7,729 nucleotides of DNA from Thiobacillus sp. (lineage in GTDB: Bacteria > Pseudomonadota > Gammaproteobacteria > Burkholderiales > Thiobacillaceae). Shown here one piece after another: positions 1 to 6,633 of the stretch. Made by a program: the position numbers and the translations under genes. The number at the start of each line of letters is the position of its first letter. Positions within the stretch are counted from its first letter, which is position 1. The notes beneath the pieces were generated by a model. That model did not search any database. It was not told the DNA's origin and was given only the letters and a program-made list of their open reading frames with translations. The stretch lies in contig NZ_JANJXQ010000192.1 in NCBI RefSeq assembly GCF_024708915.1, forward strand, positions 1-7,729, written 5' to 3'.

Positions 1-1
1 C

Positions 2-481
2 CTGCTGTTCAGCTTCGACCCGGCGCACACGCCGATCGCCTTTCCCAGCCCGCGCTCGTGGGAGTATGCCCACCGTGCGCTGCAGAAATTCGACCGGACC
101 GAACTGCTGGCCGATTCGTTGCAGGCCTGCGTTGGCCAGTCGGCCGGCCTGGAGTTGAAAACCTTCGTCGACAACATGGCGCAGATGCCCGATCTCGACG
201 CCATCATCGCGGGTGCGGATGCCGAAGTGCCCGCAGGCATCGACCTACAGTATGGCGTCGCCGCAGCGCTGGTGCGGCGTGCATTGCAGGCTGCCGACAG
301 CGGCAACGCTTCGGCGGTATACGGCAACATCCTCAAATATGCGCAGCGTTTCCCGCAGCGCGAAATGGGCGTCATGCTGGTGTCCGACCTGCACCGCGCG
401 GTGGGCCGGCCGTTGTTCGCCGTGCCGGCGTTCGCCGAGTGGGCCAACAGCATCACCGATCTGGTTCTCTACGAGCATTGA
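2..481 (+). CDS. MoxR-family AAA+ ATPase, C-terminal part (5' end outside window)
   Basis: The frame is open from the first base to the TGA at 479-481, giving about 159 residues. It begins LLFSFDPAHTPIAFPSPRSW; the FPSPRSWE block is typical of the region after the AAA+ core in MoxR-like ATPases, where it belongs to the C-terminal lid. It is followed by helical sequence with a VGQSAGLELKTFVD segment and a P-x-G-x-x-x-x-Y-x-V motif, as in the family. Walker A, Walker B and the arginine finger would lie upstream and cannot be seen. MoxR ATPases use ATP to remodel or load cofactors into partner proteins, usually together with a VWA-domain protein. Here such a protein starts only 3 bases downstream, which strongly supports the call. 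The family is clear; the subfamily and the client are unknown. Confidence 0.8.
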   Translation: MLFSFDPAHTPIAFPSPRSWEYAHRALQKFDRTELLADSLQACVGQSAGLELKTFVDNMAQMPDLDAIIAGADAEVPAGIDLQYGVAAALVRRALQAADSGNASAVYGNILKYAQRFPQREMGVMLVSDLHRAVGRPLFAVPAFAEWANSITDLVLYEH

Positions 482-484
482 TCC

Positions 485-1738
485 ATGGCTGAACAGCCCG
501 ACGTTCTGCAGCCCATCCTCACCAAGCTGGCGGCCGCACGCACCCGCCTCATCATGGAGCGCCCGTTTCTTGGCGCGCTGGTGATGCACCTGCCGCTGAA
601 AGTCGGCGGCGATTGGTGCTCCACCACGGGAACCGATGCGCAGGCGTTTTATTTCAATCCGAAGTTCGTCGAAAACCTGTCCCTGGCGCAGACGCAATTT
701 GTCCTCGCGCACGAAGCGATGCACTGCGCCATGGGCCACCCCCAGCGCCGCAACCATCGGATGAAGCGGCGCTGGGATGTGGCCTGCGATCACGCGGTGA
801 ATCTGATCCTGATCGAGGAAGGCCTGAAGCCGCCGCTGCACGGCATCCTTGCCGACCAGAACTTCATGACGCTGTCGGCCGAAGAAATCTATCCGCTGAT
901 TCCCGAGGACACCCCGGAAGAGTCCTTCGACCAGCACCTGTTCGACAACGACAACGAGCAAGGCGCCAGTCCCGATCAGGACGAACGCCAGGACGATCCC
1001 GAGGGCGGCGAGGCCGGTGGCCAGGGCAAGGAAGGCCAGAGCGAAGCCGAGGAGCAGCAGGGCAGCGGCAGCCAGGCCTCGCAGAAGCCGAACGAGTTGT
1101 CGCCCAGCGAGCGCGAGGAACTTGCCGAGCAATGGAAGAACCGGCTGGCCGCCGCCGCCCAGGCGGCGCGCCAGGCCGGCAAACTGTCCCGGTCGATGAT
1201 GCGCTGGGTCGACGGCCTCCTGGCCCCGAGTCTGCCGTGGCGCGCCTTGCTGGCGCGCTTCTTCGCGATCAACCAGCGCGACGACTATTCGTGGCGCCGG
1301 CCCTCGCGCCGCGAGGGCGACGCGCTGCTGCCGCGCCTGTCGAGCGAGGGCATCGAGGTGGTGGCGGCGATCGATACCAGCGGCTCGATCAGCGACGACG
1401 AACTGCACGAGTTCGTCACCGAGCTCGATGCGCTCAAGGGCCAGGTGCGCGCCCGGATCACGCTGCTGGCGTGCGACAACCATGTGGCCGAACAGGCGCC
1501 GTGGGAATTCGAGCCCTGGGACACGATGCAGCTTCCCGCCGGTCTCGAAGGCGGCGGCGGCACCGATTTCCGCCCGGTATTCGACTGGGTCGAGCAGGAA
1601 AACCGCAGCCCCGACATGCTGGTGTATTTCACCGACGCCGAGGGCGACTTCCCCGGAATTCCGCCGAACTACCCGGTGATCTGGCTGGTCAAGGGCAAGG
1701 GCAGGGTGCCCTGGGGCGAGCGGGTGCAGCTCAATTGA
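485..1738 (+). CDS. VWA-like domain protein with N-terminal putative metallopeptidase domain (DUF2201 type)
   Basis: 417 residues, ATG start 3 bases after the upstream stop. There is no strong ribosome binding site, so it is probably translated by coupling. Residues about 10-140 form a putative metallopeptidase domain: HEAMH at 76-80 gives the HExxH zinc motif, H85 follows in HExxHxxxGH, and D102/N106 lie in a WDVACDHAVN block. Residues about 141-210 are rich in D, E, Q, G and S and look like a disordered acidic linker. Residues about 285-417 are a VWA-like domain with a complete-looking MIDAS: DTSGS at 297-301, T360 after a run of four glycines, and D384 in YFTDAEGD. This arrangement is recognised as the DUF2201 N-terminal plus VWA-like pair of families. 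It has no signal peptide or membrane segment, so it is probably cytoplasmic. It probably partners the upstream MoxR ATPase, as in RavA/ViaA-like systems. Peptidase activity is not established for this family. Confidence 0.88.
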   Translation: MAEQPDVLQPILTKLAAARTRLIMERPFLGALVMHLPLKVGGDWCSTTGTDAQAFYFNPKFVENLSLAQTQFVLAHEAMHCAMGHPQRRNHRMKRRWDVACDHAVNLILIEEGLKPPLHGILADQNFMTLSAEEIYPLIPEDTPEESFDQHLFDNDNEQGASPDQDERQDDPEGGEAGGQGKEGQSEAEEQQGSGSQASQKPNELSPSEREELAEQWKNRLAAAAQAARQAGKLSRSMMRWVDGLLAPSLPWRALLARFFAINQRDDYSWRRPSRREGDALLPRLSSEGIEVVAAIDTSGSISDDELHEFVTELDALKGQVRARITLLACDNHVAEQAPWEFEPWDTMQLPAGLEGGGGTDFRPVFDWVEQENRSPDMLVYFTDAEGDFPGIPPNYPVIWLVKGKGRVPWGERVQLN

Positions 1739-2643
1739 GCACCTTGCACGCTCAGCCCAGCCGGGTGCGCAGTTTCCTGTTCGAACAGCTCGACATCCGC
1801 GGCGTCTGGGTGCAGCTGGGATCCGCCTGGCGCGAGATGACGGCCGGGCGCGATTATCCGGAGCCTGCCCTTGAGCTGTTGGGCCAGCTGGCGGCGGTGA
1901 CCACGCTGATCACCGCCAACCTCAAGCAGACGGGGCGGCTGACGTTTCAGTTGCGCGGCGCCGGCGAAATATCGCTGCTGGTGATGGATTGCGATGAACA
2001 ATTGCGCCTGCGCGGCATGGCGCGCAGCGTTCCGGATCTGGCGACGGGCAGCCTGCCGGCCTTGCTGGGCGACGGGGCATTGACCCTGACGCTCGACACC
2101 GCCGACATGCGCCAGCCCTATCAGAGCCATGTGCCGCTGCAAGGCGAGACCCTGGCCGCGGCGTTCGAGCATTATCTGGCGCAGTCCGAACAATTGCCCA
2201 CCCGCCTGTGGCTGGCGGCCAGCCGCGAAACGGCTGCCGGTCTGTTCCTGCAGGCGCTGCCGGGGGCGGCCGCGCGCGATGCGGACGGCTGGAACCGGAT
2301 GCAGATACTGGCCGACACGGTGCGGGCGGACGAACTGCTCGGGCTCGGCGCGATCAAGCTGATCGAGCGCCTGTTCCCGGAGGAGGATGTGCGGGTGTAC
2401 GATCCTCGCCCGGTCAGCTATCACTGCCCGTATGACCCGGCCAAAATCCATTCCATGCTGCGCAGCGTGGGGCAGGCGGAATGCGAGGCCATCATCGCCG
2501 AGCAGGGTGAAATCCGGGTTCACGATGATATCTGCAACCATGAATATGTACTGGATGCAGCGGCGGCGGCCGCGCTGTTTACCCCGAGGGGTGCCGATTC
2601 GCCGCACGTCGAGACGCCCGCTGTCAAGGGCAACAACAAATGA
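1735..2643 (+). CDS. hslO: Hsp33 family redox-regulated chaperone (altered zinc site)
   Basis: 302 residues from a TTG at 1735 whose TTGA overlaps the upstream stop by 4 bp; E. coli Hsp33 is about 292. No ATG lies near, and the N-terminus (STLHAQPSRVRSFLFEQLDI, then RGVWVQL) matches the family from this point. TTG at 1744 is a less likely alternative. Hsp33 is a cytoplasmic holdase that binds unfolding proteins under oxidative stress, with activity normally controlled by four zinc-binding cysteines in a CxC...CxxC pattern. The N-terminal domain (about 1-180) and the linker look normal, including AAGLFLQALPG. The C-terminal domain is also recognisable (MLRSVGQAECEAIIAEQGEI, then a HEY block). 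The cysteine pattern is incomplete: C231 is present, the second position is Y233, the third is D264, and the fourth is C267. H230, H263 and H269 lie beside these positions. The redox switch may be lost or rebuilt; holdase function is still likely. Confidence 0.92.
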   Translation: MSTLHAQPSRVRSFLFEQLDIRGVWVQLGSAWREMTAGRDYPEPALELLGQLAAVTTLITANLKQTGRLTFQLRGAGEISLLVMDCDEQLRLRGMARSVPDLATGSLPALLGDGALTLTLDTADMRQPYQSHVPLQGETLAAAFEHYLAQSEQLPTRLWLAASRETAAGLFLQALPGAAARDADGWNRMQILADTVRADELLGLGAIKLIERLFPEEDVRVYDPRPVSYHCPYDPAKIHSMLRSVGQAECEAIIAEQGEIRVHDDICNHEYVLDAAAAAALFTPRGADSPHVETPAVKGNNK

Positions 2644-2936
2644 AAGGACGCGCGATGCGGGCAGGATGGGTGCTGCTGGGGTTGCTGACGCTATCAACCG
2701 GTGCGCTGGCGAATGAACGCTATCAGGCGCTGCCGCTGGCAGGTGCCGAGGGCGGCAAGGGCGGCGCGCGCGCGTTTATCCTCGACACCCGTGATGGCCA
2801 TGTCTGGATCTGGAGCGAAAATGAGCTGACCATCGCACCGGATGGCGGCCGCCGCTATGGCACCGGCTTTTCCTATCAAGGCAAATTGCGCCCCGGCACC
2901 CAGCCGGGAGAGTTCATCGAAACGCCCAGAAAATAA
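2640..2936 (+). CDS. Small secreted protein of unknown function
   Basis: 98 residues if started at the ATG at 2640, which overlaps the hslO stop as ATGA with AAGGG at 2626-2630 upstream. A second ATG at 2655 has AAGGA at 2644-2648 with 6-base spacing and is an equally good or better start (93 residues). Either way the N-terminus is a signal peptide: positive residues, a hydrophobic stretch (WVLLGLLTLSTG) and a likely cut after ALA before NERYQ, with no lipobox cysteine. The mature part is about 74 residues, with a glycine-rich AGAEGGKGGAR stretch, then AFILDTRDGHVWIWSENEL and a C-terminal GTGFSYQGKLRPG. The LDTRDGHVW pattern resembles short periplasmic proteins of unknown function. I do not recognise a named family. 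It is the last gene of the + strand run and may simply ride on hslO transcription. Confidence 0.75.
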   Translation: MKGRAMRAGWVLLGLLTLSTGALANERYQALPLAGAEGGKGGARAFILDTRDGHVWIWSENELTIAPDGGRRYGTGFSYQGKLRPGTQPGEFIETPRK

Positions 2937-3002
2937 TGCATCCAACCCGTTTCGTTGCAATTTGGCAACATCCGGAACGCGCTAAATCAATTTTTTAGTA
3001 GA

Positions 3003-3033
3003 TTGTGGTTTTCTATTACCGTTTTGCTAGAAT
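3003..3033 (+). promoter_or_regulatory. Predicted extended -10 promoter for the small lipoprotein gene
   Basis: TGCTAGAAT at 3025-3033 combines an extended -10 TGn with TAGAAT (5 of 6 to TATAAT). A weaker -35 candidate, TTGTGG, lies at 3003-3008 with a long 19-base spacer, which an extended -10 can tolerate. The sequence just upstream (about 2980-3024) is AT-rich, unlike the rest of the window. Expected transcription start is about 3040, leaving a leader of about 70 bases before the ATG at 3112. No operator was recognised. Confidence 0.5.
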
Positions 3034-3098
3034 TCCGCGCGTCGGCTGGATCACAAGTCCCGGACCGATCTCTGGTGTGGGTTTTTATATCTGTAAGT

Positions 3099-3105
3099 AA
3101 AGGGA
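3099..3105 (+). promoter_or_regulatory. Strong ribosome binding site for the small lipoprotein gene
   Basis: AAAGGGA ends 6 bases before the ATG at 3112. This is among the clearest Shine-Dalgarno sequences in the window; most other starts here rely on overlap with an upstream stop. Confidence 0.6.
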
Positions 3106-3111
3106 AATCAA

Positions 3112-3336
3112 ATGAAATATTCCGTCCTCCTGGCTGCCCTGCTGGCTGTTTCCATGGCCGCTTGCGGCAAAAAAGAAGAAGCCGCTGCTCCGGTCGAAGC
3201 GCCTGCTGCTGAAGCGCCGGCTCCGGAAGCTGCTGCTCCGATGGAAGCTGCTCCTGCTGAAGCGCCTGCCGCCGAAGCGCCTGCCGCCGAAGCGCCTGCT
3301 GATGCCGCTGCTCCCGCTCCCGCTCCCGCCCAGTAA
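3112..3336 (+). CDS. Small Ala/Pro/Glu-rich putative lipoprotein
   Basis: 74 residues. The N-terminus MKYSVLLAALLAVSMAAC is a lipoprotein-type signal with the cut and lipidation site expected at C18 (lipobox-like MAAC). GKKEE follows, and then about 50 residues almost entirely of A, P and E with EAPAA units. The mature chain would be an extended, acidic, low-complexity tail anchored in a membrane. It has no catalytic motif. The gene stands alone, with its own promoter, a strong ribosome binding site and a terminator. It uses GCT and GAA heavily where neighbours prefer GCG/GCC, which fits high expression. Similar short alanine-rich lipoproteins occur in other proteobacteria, but their role is not known to me. 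An alternative reading is a cell-envelope spacer or cushion protein; no function is assigned. Confidence 0.75.
   Translation: MKYSVLLAALLAVSMAACGKKEEAAAPVEAPAAEAPAPEAAAPMEAAPAEAPAAEAPAAEAPADAAAPAPAPAQ
3259..3300 (+). repeat. 15-bp tandem repeat (GAAGCGCCTGCCGCC), about 2.8 copies
   Basis: Two perfect copies (3259-3273 and 3274-3288) and a third partial copy (3289-3300) with a final C-to-T change. They encode EAPAA units inside the lipoprotein tail. A CTCCCG hexamer repeated three times follows at 3311-3328 and encodes alternating Ala-Pro. Repeat units are multiples of three, so copy changes would alter length without breaking the frame. Confidence 0.85.
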
Positions 3337-3353
3337 TTCCGGGCACGGAACGT

Positions 3354-3380
3354 AAAACCGGCCTTCGGGCCGGTTTTTTT
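3354..3380 (+). terminator. Rho-independent terminator, probably bidirectional
   Basis: The stem CCGGCC (3358-3363) pairs with GGCCGG (3368-3373) around a TTCG loop. It is preceded by AAAA and followed by seven T. It lies 17 bases after the lipoprotein stop. On the - strand the same stem is followed by four T and overlaps the stop codon (3379-3381) of the convergent aminotransferase gene, so it can serve both directions, though more weakly on the - strand. Confidence 0.92.
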
Positions 3381-4548
3381 ATGCCTGCAAAAAACGATCG
3401 AGCCGCGTCATGGCATCGGCCAGCCGCGGCAGAGGCTGGGTGTAGGCAAAGCGGATGTGGCGTGCCGCGCGATGCGAACCGAAATCGACTCCAGGCGTAG
3501 CGGCGATACCCGTCTGTTCGAGCAGAAGATTGGCGAATGCGTAGCTGTCCGAGGTGTGGCGGCTGCAATCCGCATACAGGTAAAACGCTCCCTGCGGCGC
3601 CAGCGGAATATCGAAGCCCCGCTCGCGCAAGGCGGGCAGCAGAAAATCGCGGCGGGCGCGCAACTCGGCCTTGCGGGTTTCGAGTTCATCCAGGGTTGCG
3701 GGCGAGAATGCCGCCAGTGCCGCATGCTGCGCTGGGGTGGCGGCTGCCAGGAACAGGTTCTGCGCCAGCCGTTCCAATGCCGGCATGGCCCAGGCAGGAG
3801 CGATCAGCCAACCGAGCCGCCAGCCCGTCATCGAGAAATATTTGGAAAAACTGTTGACGACGAATGTGTCGTCCCAGCGTGCGGCGCTGTGCTCGCTGCC
3901 GTCGTAAGTGAGCGCCAGATAGATCTCGTCGACGATCAAGGCCACGCCCTGTGCGCGGCACCAGTCGCGGATGCGTGCGAGTTCGTCGGGGGACATGGCG
4001 GTGCCGGTGGGATTGGACGGGCTGGCGATCAGCACCGCGCGGGTGGCCGAAGCGGCATGGCGCTCGATGGATTCGAGGGTGAGTTGAAAGCCGCTGCCGG
4101 CATCGACCGGAACGGCGACTGCGCGGGCGTCGCAGAAGTGGGCGAAATGGCGGTTGCAGGGATAACCCGGATCGGCCATCAGCACTTCGTCGCCGGGGCC
4201 GGCCAGCAGGCCCAGCGTCAGCAGCAAGGCGCCCGAGGCACCGGGGGTCACCACGATCCGTGCGGGATCGACTGCAGCCTGCCAGCGAGCGGCATAAAAT
4301 CCGGCAATGGCTTCGCGCAGGGCGGGCAGGCCGAGTGCGCCGGTGTAGTGCGTGTACCCGGCGCGCAGCGCCGCGATTCCGGCCGCGACGACGGGTTCGG
4401 GTGTGGCGAAGTCCGGCTCGCCGATTTCAAGATGGATGATGTCGCGTCCGGCGGCTTCCAGCGCCTGCGCCCGTGCCAGGATGTCCATCACGTGGAACGG
4501 CGCGATGCCGTCCATGCGTACGGCGGTTTTGGGATGGCTTGGGGTCAC
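3379..4548 (-). CDS. PLP-dependent aminotransferase, class I/II (fold type I)
   Basis: 389 residues, GTG start whose GTGA overlaps the mtfA stop by 4 bp. An ATG 11 codons in (M12, at 4515) is a possible alternative start. The protein is a cytoplasmic amino acid aminotransferase of the aspartate/alanine aminotransferase superfamily, which moves an amino group between an amino acid and a 2-oxo acid through pyridoxal phosphate. Visible family marks are EIGEPDFATP (41-50), GYTHYTGALGLPALREAI near 64-81, SPSNPTG with N179, VDEIY with D207 and Y210, SFSKYFSMTGWRLGW with the PLP-binding lysine K236 and R244, and R366 in HIRFAY for the substrate carboxylate. All expected key residues are present and the length is normal. 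Substrate cannot be told from sequence alone. It is the last gene of the rmuC-mtfA operon and ends in a terminator. Confidence 0.93.
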   Translation of the reverse strand: MTPSHPKTAVRMDGIAPFHVMDILARAQALEAAGRDIIHLEIGEPDFATPEPVVAAGIAALRAGYTHYTGALGLPALREAIAGFYAARWQAAVDPARIVVTPGASGALLLTLGLLAGPGDEVLMADPGYPCNRHFAHFCDARAVAVPVDAGSGFQLTLESIERHAASATRAVLIASPSNPTGTAMSPDELARIRDWCRAQGVALIVDEIYLALTYDGSEHSAARWDDTFVVNSFSKYFSMTGWRLGWLIAPAWAMPALERLAQNLFLAAATPAQHAALAAFSPATLDELETRKAELRARRDFLLPALRERGFDIPLAPQGAFYLYADCSRHTSDSYAFANLLLEQTGIAATPGVDFGSHRAARHIRFAYTQPLPRLADAMTRLDRFLQA

Positions 4549-5318
4549 GTCTGGCTTTCCGCCCGGCGCAACGGGTGCTGGCGATAAAACTGCTGCAGTT
4601 GCCGGTAAATCGCCGGGTATTCCGCATCGAGCACGTGCGGCGTTTCAAAAAACACTTCGCTCGACACGGCAAAAAACTCGGCGGGGTTGGCGGTGGCGTA
4701 GGGATCGATCGCAGTGTCTTCGCCGCCATCGACGCGCGCGGACAGGTCGGCATAGGCTGCACTGAAGTCGCGCGCCCAACTGGCGGAATCCATGCCGCGA
4801 TGCAGCGGCGGAAAGCCATTGGCGTCGCCGTTCAGCATGTCGAGCTTGTGCGCGAATTCATGCAGCACCACGTTGGAGCCGTCGGCCAGGCCGCTGGCTT
4901 CGACGTCGGCGAGCGACAGCACCAGCGGGCCGCCGTGCCAGGACTCGCCGGCCAGGATGTCGCGTGTATGGTGGACGACGCCGGCCTCGTCCATCTCTAC
5001 TCGCGGACGCAGGAATTCGTCGGGGTAGAGGATGATTTCGCTCCAGCCCCGGTAGCTGTTTTCGTCGAGATTGAGGATCAGCAGGCAGGCCTGGACGGCG
5101 ATGATCAGCTGCATGGCATCGTCGACTTCGGCGCCGCCGGCAGCGGAGAAAGTCTTGTCGTGGATGAACAGGCTGGCGATTTCACGCAGGTGCGCCAGTT
5201 CGCCGGATGTCAGCCCCCGCAGGATATGCAGGCGTTCGACCGCAGCCTGGAACGCGGCAAGCGGCACGAGGTGGTGCCGGAGAATGCGGTTGCGGCGCCA
5301 GCCGGAAAACCAGCTCAT
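4545..5318 (-). CDS. mtfA: MtfA-type zinc-dependent peptidase
   Basis: 257 residues, close to the roughly 265 of E. coli MtfA. The ATG overlaps the rmuC stop as ATGA. The zinc motif HEFAH is at 153-157 within VVLHEFAHKLDMLNG, followed by NPAEFFAVSSEVFFE at 211-225; E214 is the likely third zinc ligand. YPDEFLRP near 98-105 and GESWHGGPLVLSL near 124-136 are also typical of the family. In E. coli MtfA is a cytoplasmic aminopeptidase whose activity is raised by the glucose repressor Mlc. Nothing in this window shows an Mlc partner, so its role here may differ. There is no signal peptide. Its place between rmuC and the aminotransferase, with 4-bp overlaps on both sides, implies co-translation. 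Confidence 0.93.
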   Translation of the reverse strand: MSWFSGWRRNRILRHHLVPLAAFQAAVERLHILRGLTSGELAHLREIASLFIHDKTFSAAGGAEVDDAMQLIIAVQACLLILNLDENSYRGWSEIILYPDEFLRPRVEMDEAGVVHHTRDILAGESWHGGPLVLSLADVEASGLADGSNVVLHEFAHKLDMLNGDANGFPPLHRGMDSASWARDFSAAYADLSARVDGGEDTAIDPYATANPAEFFAVSSEVFFETPHVLDAEYPAIYRQLQQFYRQHPLRRAESQT

Positions 5319-6607
5319 TCGTCGACGTCGAGCAGGCGCGCGGCGCCCGCGTCCGGGTGTTCGAGTTCGACCCGTTCGATCTGCTGGAAACGGCGGCTGA
5401 TCTTGTCGCTGGAAATGCGCACCTCGCCCACATCCTTGTTGGCCTGCTCGATATGGGTGGCGAGCTTTTTCATGCGCTCGTCGAAGCGCGCAAAATCCTT
5501 CGCCAGCTTGCTCAATTCATCCTTGATCACGTGCGCCATGCGCCGCGTTTCCGAATCGCGGATCACTGCGCGTGCGGTATTCAGCACCGCCATCAGCGTG
5601 GTCGGCGAGGTGAGCCACACCCGCTTTTTCTGTGCGTACTCGACCAGATCCGCATGGTAGGCGTGGATTTCGGCGAACACCGCTTCGGCCGGCAGGAACA
5701 TCACCGCACCGTCGGAGGTTTCGCCTTCGACGATGTATCTGGCGGCGATGTCGTCGACGTGCTTTTTGACGTCGGCCTTGAACTGCCGCCGTGCTGCCTC
5801 GCGCTCGGCCGGCGGCAGCGTGTCGTCGAACATGCGGCTGTAGTTTTCCAGCGGAAACTTGGCGTCGACGCAGACGGTGCCGGTGGGTTCGGGCAGGATC
5901 AGCACGCAGTCGGCGCGCGCACCGCTTCTCAGGGTGTGCTGGAAGACATAGGCGTCGGGTGGCAGGCTGTTCCTCACCAGCGCTTCCAGCTGCACTTCGC
6001 CGAAAGCGCCGCGCGAGCGCTTGTCGCCGAGGATTTCCTGCAGCGACACGACGTTGGAGGCGAGTCCTTCGATTTTCTTTTGTGCCTCGTCGATCACCGC
6101 CAGCCGCGACATCACCGAAGTAAATGTCTCGTTGGTTTTCTTGAAACCCTCGTCGAGCCGCTCGGCGACCTTGCCGGAGATTTCATTCAGGCGGCCATCG
6201 ACCGTCTGCGACAGCTGCTGCGCGCGCTCGCTGAACTGCGCGGTCATATGTTTCAGCGTGTCCTGCAGCAGGCTTTGCTCGGCACGTCCCTGCTCGATGA
6301 GCTTTTCCAGCATCGCGGTCTGGAACTGGCCGAACTGGCCGGTGACGGTTTCGCGCGTCTCGGCCAGCCGTTCGGTCTGAGCGATCTGCAGAGCGGAGAG
6401 TTGGGCCTGCATGCGGTCGGACTGCGTTGACAGCCCGGTGTGCAGGTCGGTGAGCACCGCGCGGTGACGGGCCTCCATGTCCTGCGCCAGCAGCGCGGGC
6501 AGCCCGGCTTGTTCGCGCTGCAGCGCACGCAGGCGCAGCAGCAGGGAAACAGTCAGGAGAGCAAGGACGGCAAGGCCGGCGAAGAGGCCGATTTCGACAG
6601 GATGCAT
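5315..6607 (-). CDS. rmuC: DNA recombination protein RmuC
   Basis: 430 residues, ATG start. Residues about 5-25 form a single N-terminal membrane segment. Residues about 26-190 are a long glutamine-, glutamate- and arginine-rich coiled-coil region. The RmuC nuclease-like domain follows: [20 protein letters not shown] (194-213), [10 protein letters not shown] (231-240) and [10 protein letters not shown] (247-256). D233 and D248-x-K250 fit the PD-(D/E)xK-type core. Later [20 protein letters not shown] and a basic region near 361-405 are also conserved. RmuC is predicted to be a nuclease and in E. coli limits inversion between short inverted repeats. The C-terminal end is an acidic tail. No clear ribosome binding site precedes the ATG. 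It heads the rmuC-mtfA-aminotransferase operon and lies 55 bases after the typA stop. Confidence 0.95.
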   Translation of the reverse strand: MHPVEIGLFAGLAVLALLTVSLLLRLRALQREQAGLPALLAQDMEARHRAVLTDLHTGLSTQSDRMQAQLSALQIAQTERLAETRETVTGQFGQFQTAMLEKLIEQGRAEQSLLQDTLKHMTAQFSERAQQLSQTVDGRLNEISGKVAERLDEGFKKTNETFTSVMSRLAVIDEAQKKIEGLASNVVSLQEILGDKRSRGAFGEVQLEALVRNSLPPDAYVFQHTLRSGARADCVLILPEPTGTVCVDAKFPLENYSRMFDDTLPPAEREAARRQFKADVKKHVDDIAARYIVEGETSDGAVMFLPAEAVFAEIHAYHADLVEYAQKKRVWLTSPTTLMAVLNTARAVIRDSETRRMAHVIKDELSKLAKDFARFDERMKKLATHIEQANKDVGEVRISSDKISRRFQQIERVELEHPDAGAARLLDVDE

Positions 6608-6633
6608 GCGCGGATTCTACCCGTGCCGCCATG

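Noticed and set aside
245..1483. 412-codon open frame on the - strand
   Set aside because: It lies opposite the MoxR and VWA genes, whose protein families are clear. The antisense translation is low-complexity and shows no family motifs, as is common in GC-rich DNA.
613..1734. Long open frame upstream of and in the same frame as hslO on the + strand
   Set aside because: It reads through the VWA gene in another frame with Arg-rich nonsense. Hsp33 resemblance begins only at about 1735.
1669..2697. 342-codon open frame on the - strand
   Set aside because: It is the shadow of hslO; no recognisable domain in its translation.
2954..2969. GTTGC-AATTTG-GCAAC hairpin after the + strand gene run, considered as a terminator
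   Set aside because: Only five base pairs and no T tract directly after it; the six T at 2991-2996 are too far away.
2987..3568. Gln/Arg-rich 193-codon frame on the - strand
   Set aside because: It crosses a promoter, the repeat-rich lipoprotein gene and a terminator. The Gln-rich stretch is just the complement of the Ala/Pro repeats.
3457..4587. 376-codon open frame on the + strand
   Set aside because: Opposite the well-conserved aminotransferase; no start signal or family motifs.
4473..5660. 395-codon open frame on the + strand
   Set aside because: Opposite mtfA and part of rmuC; translation lacks domain features.
5207..6430. 407-codon open frame on the + strand
   Set aside because: Opposite rmuC, whose coiled-coil and nuclease motifs are clear on the other strand.
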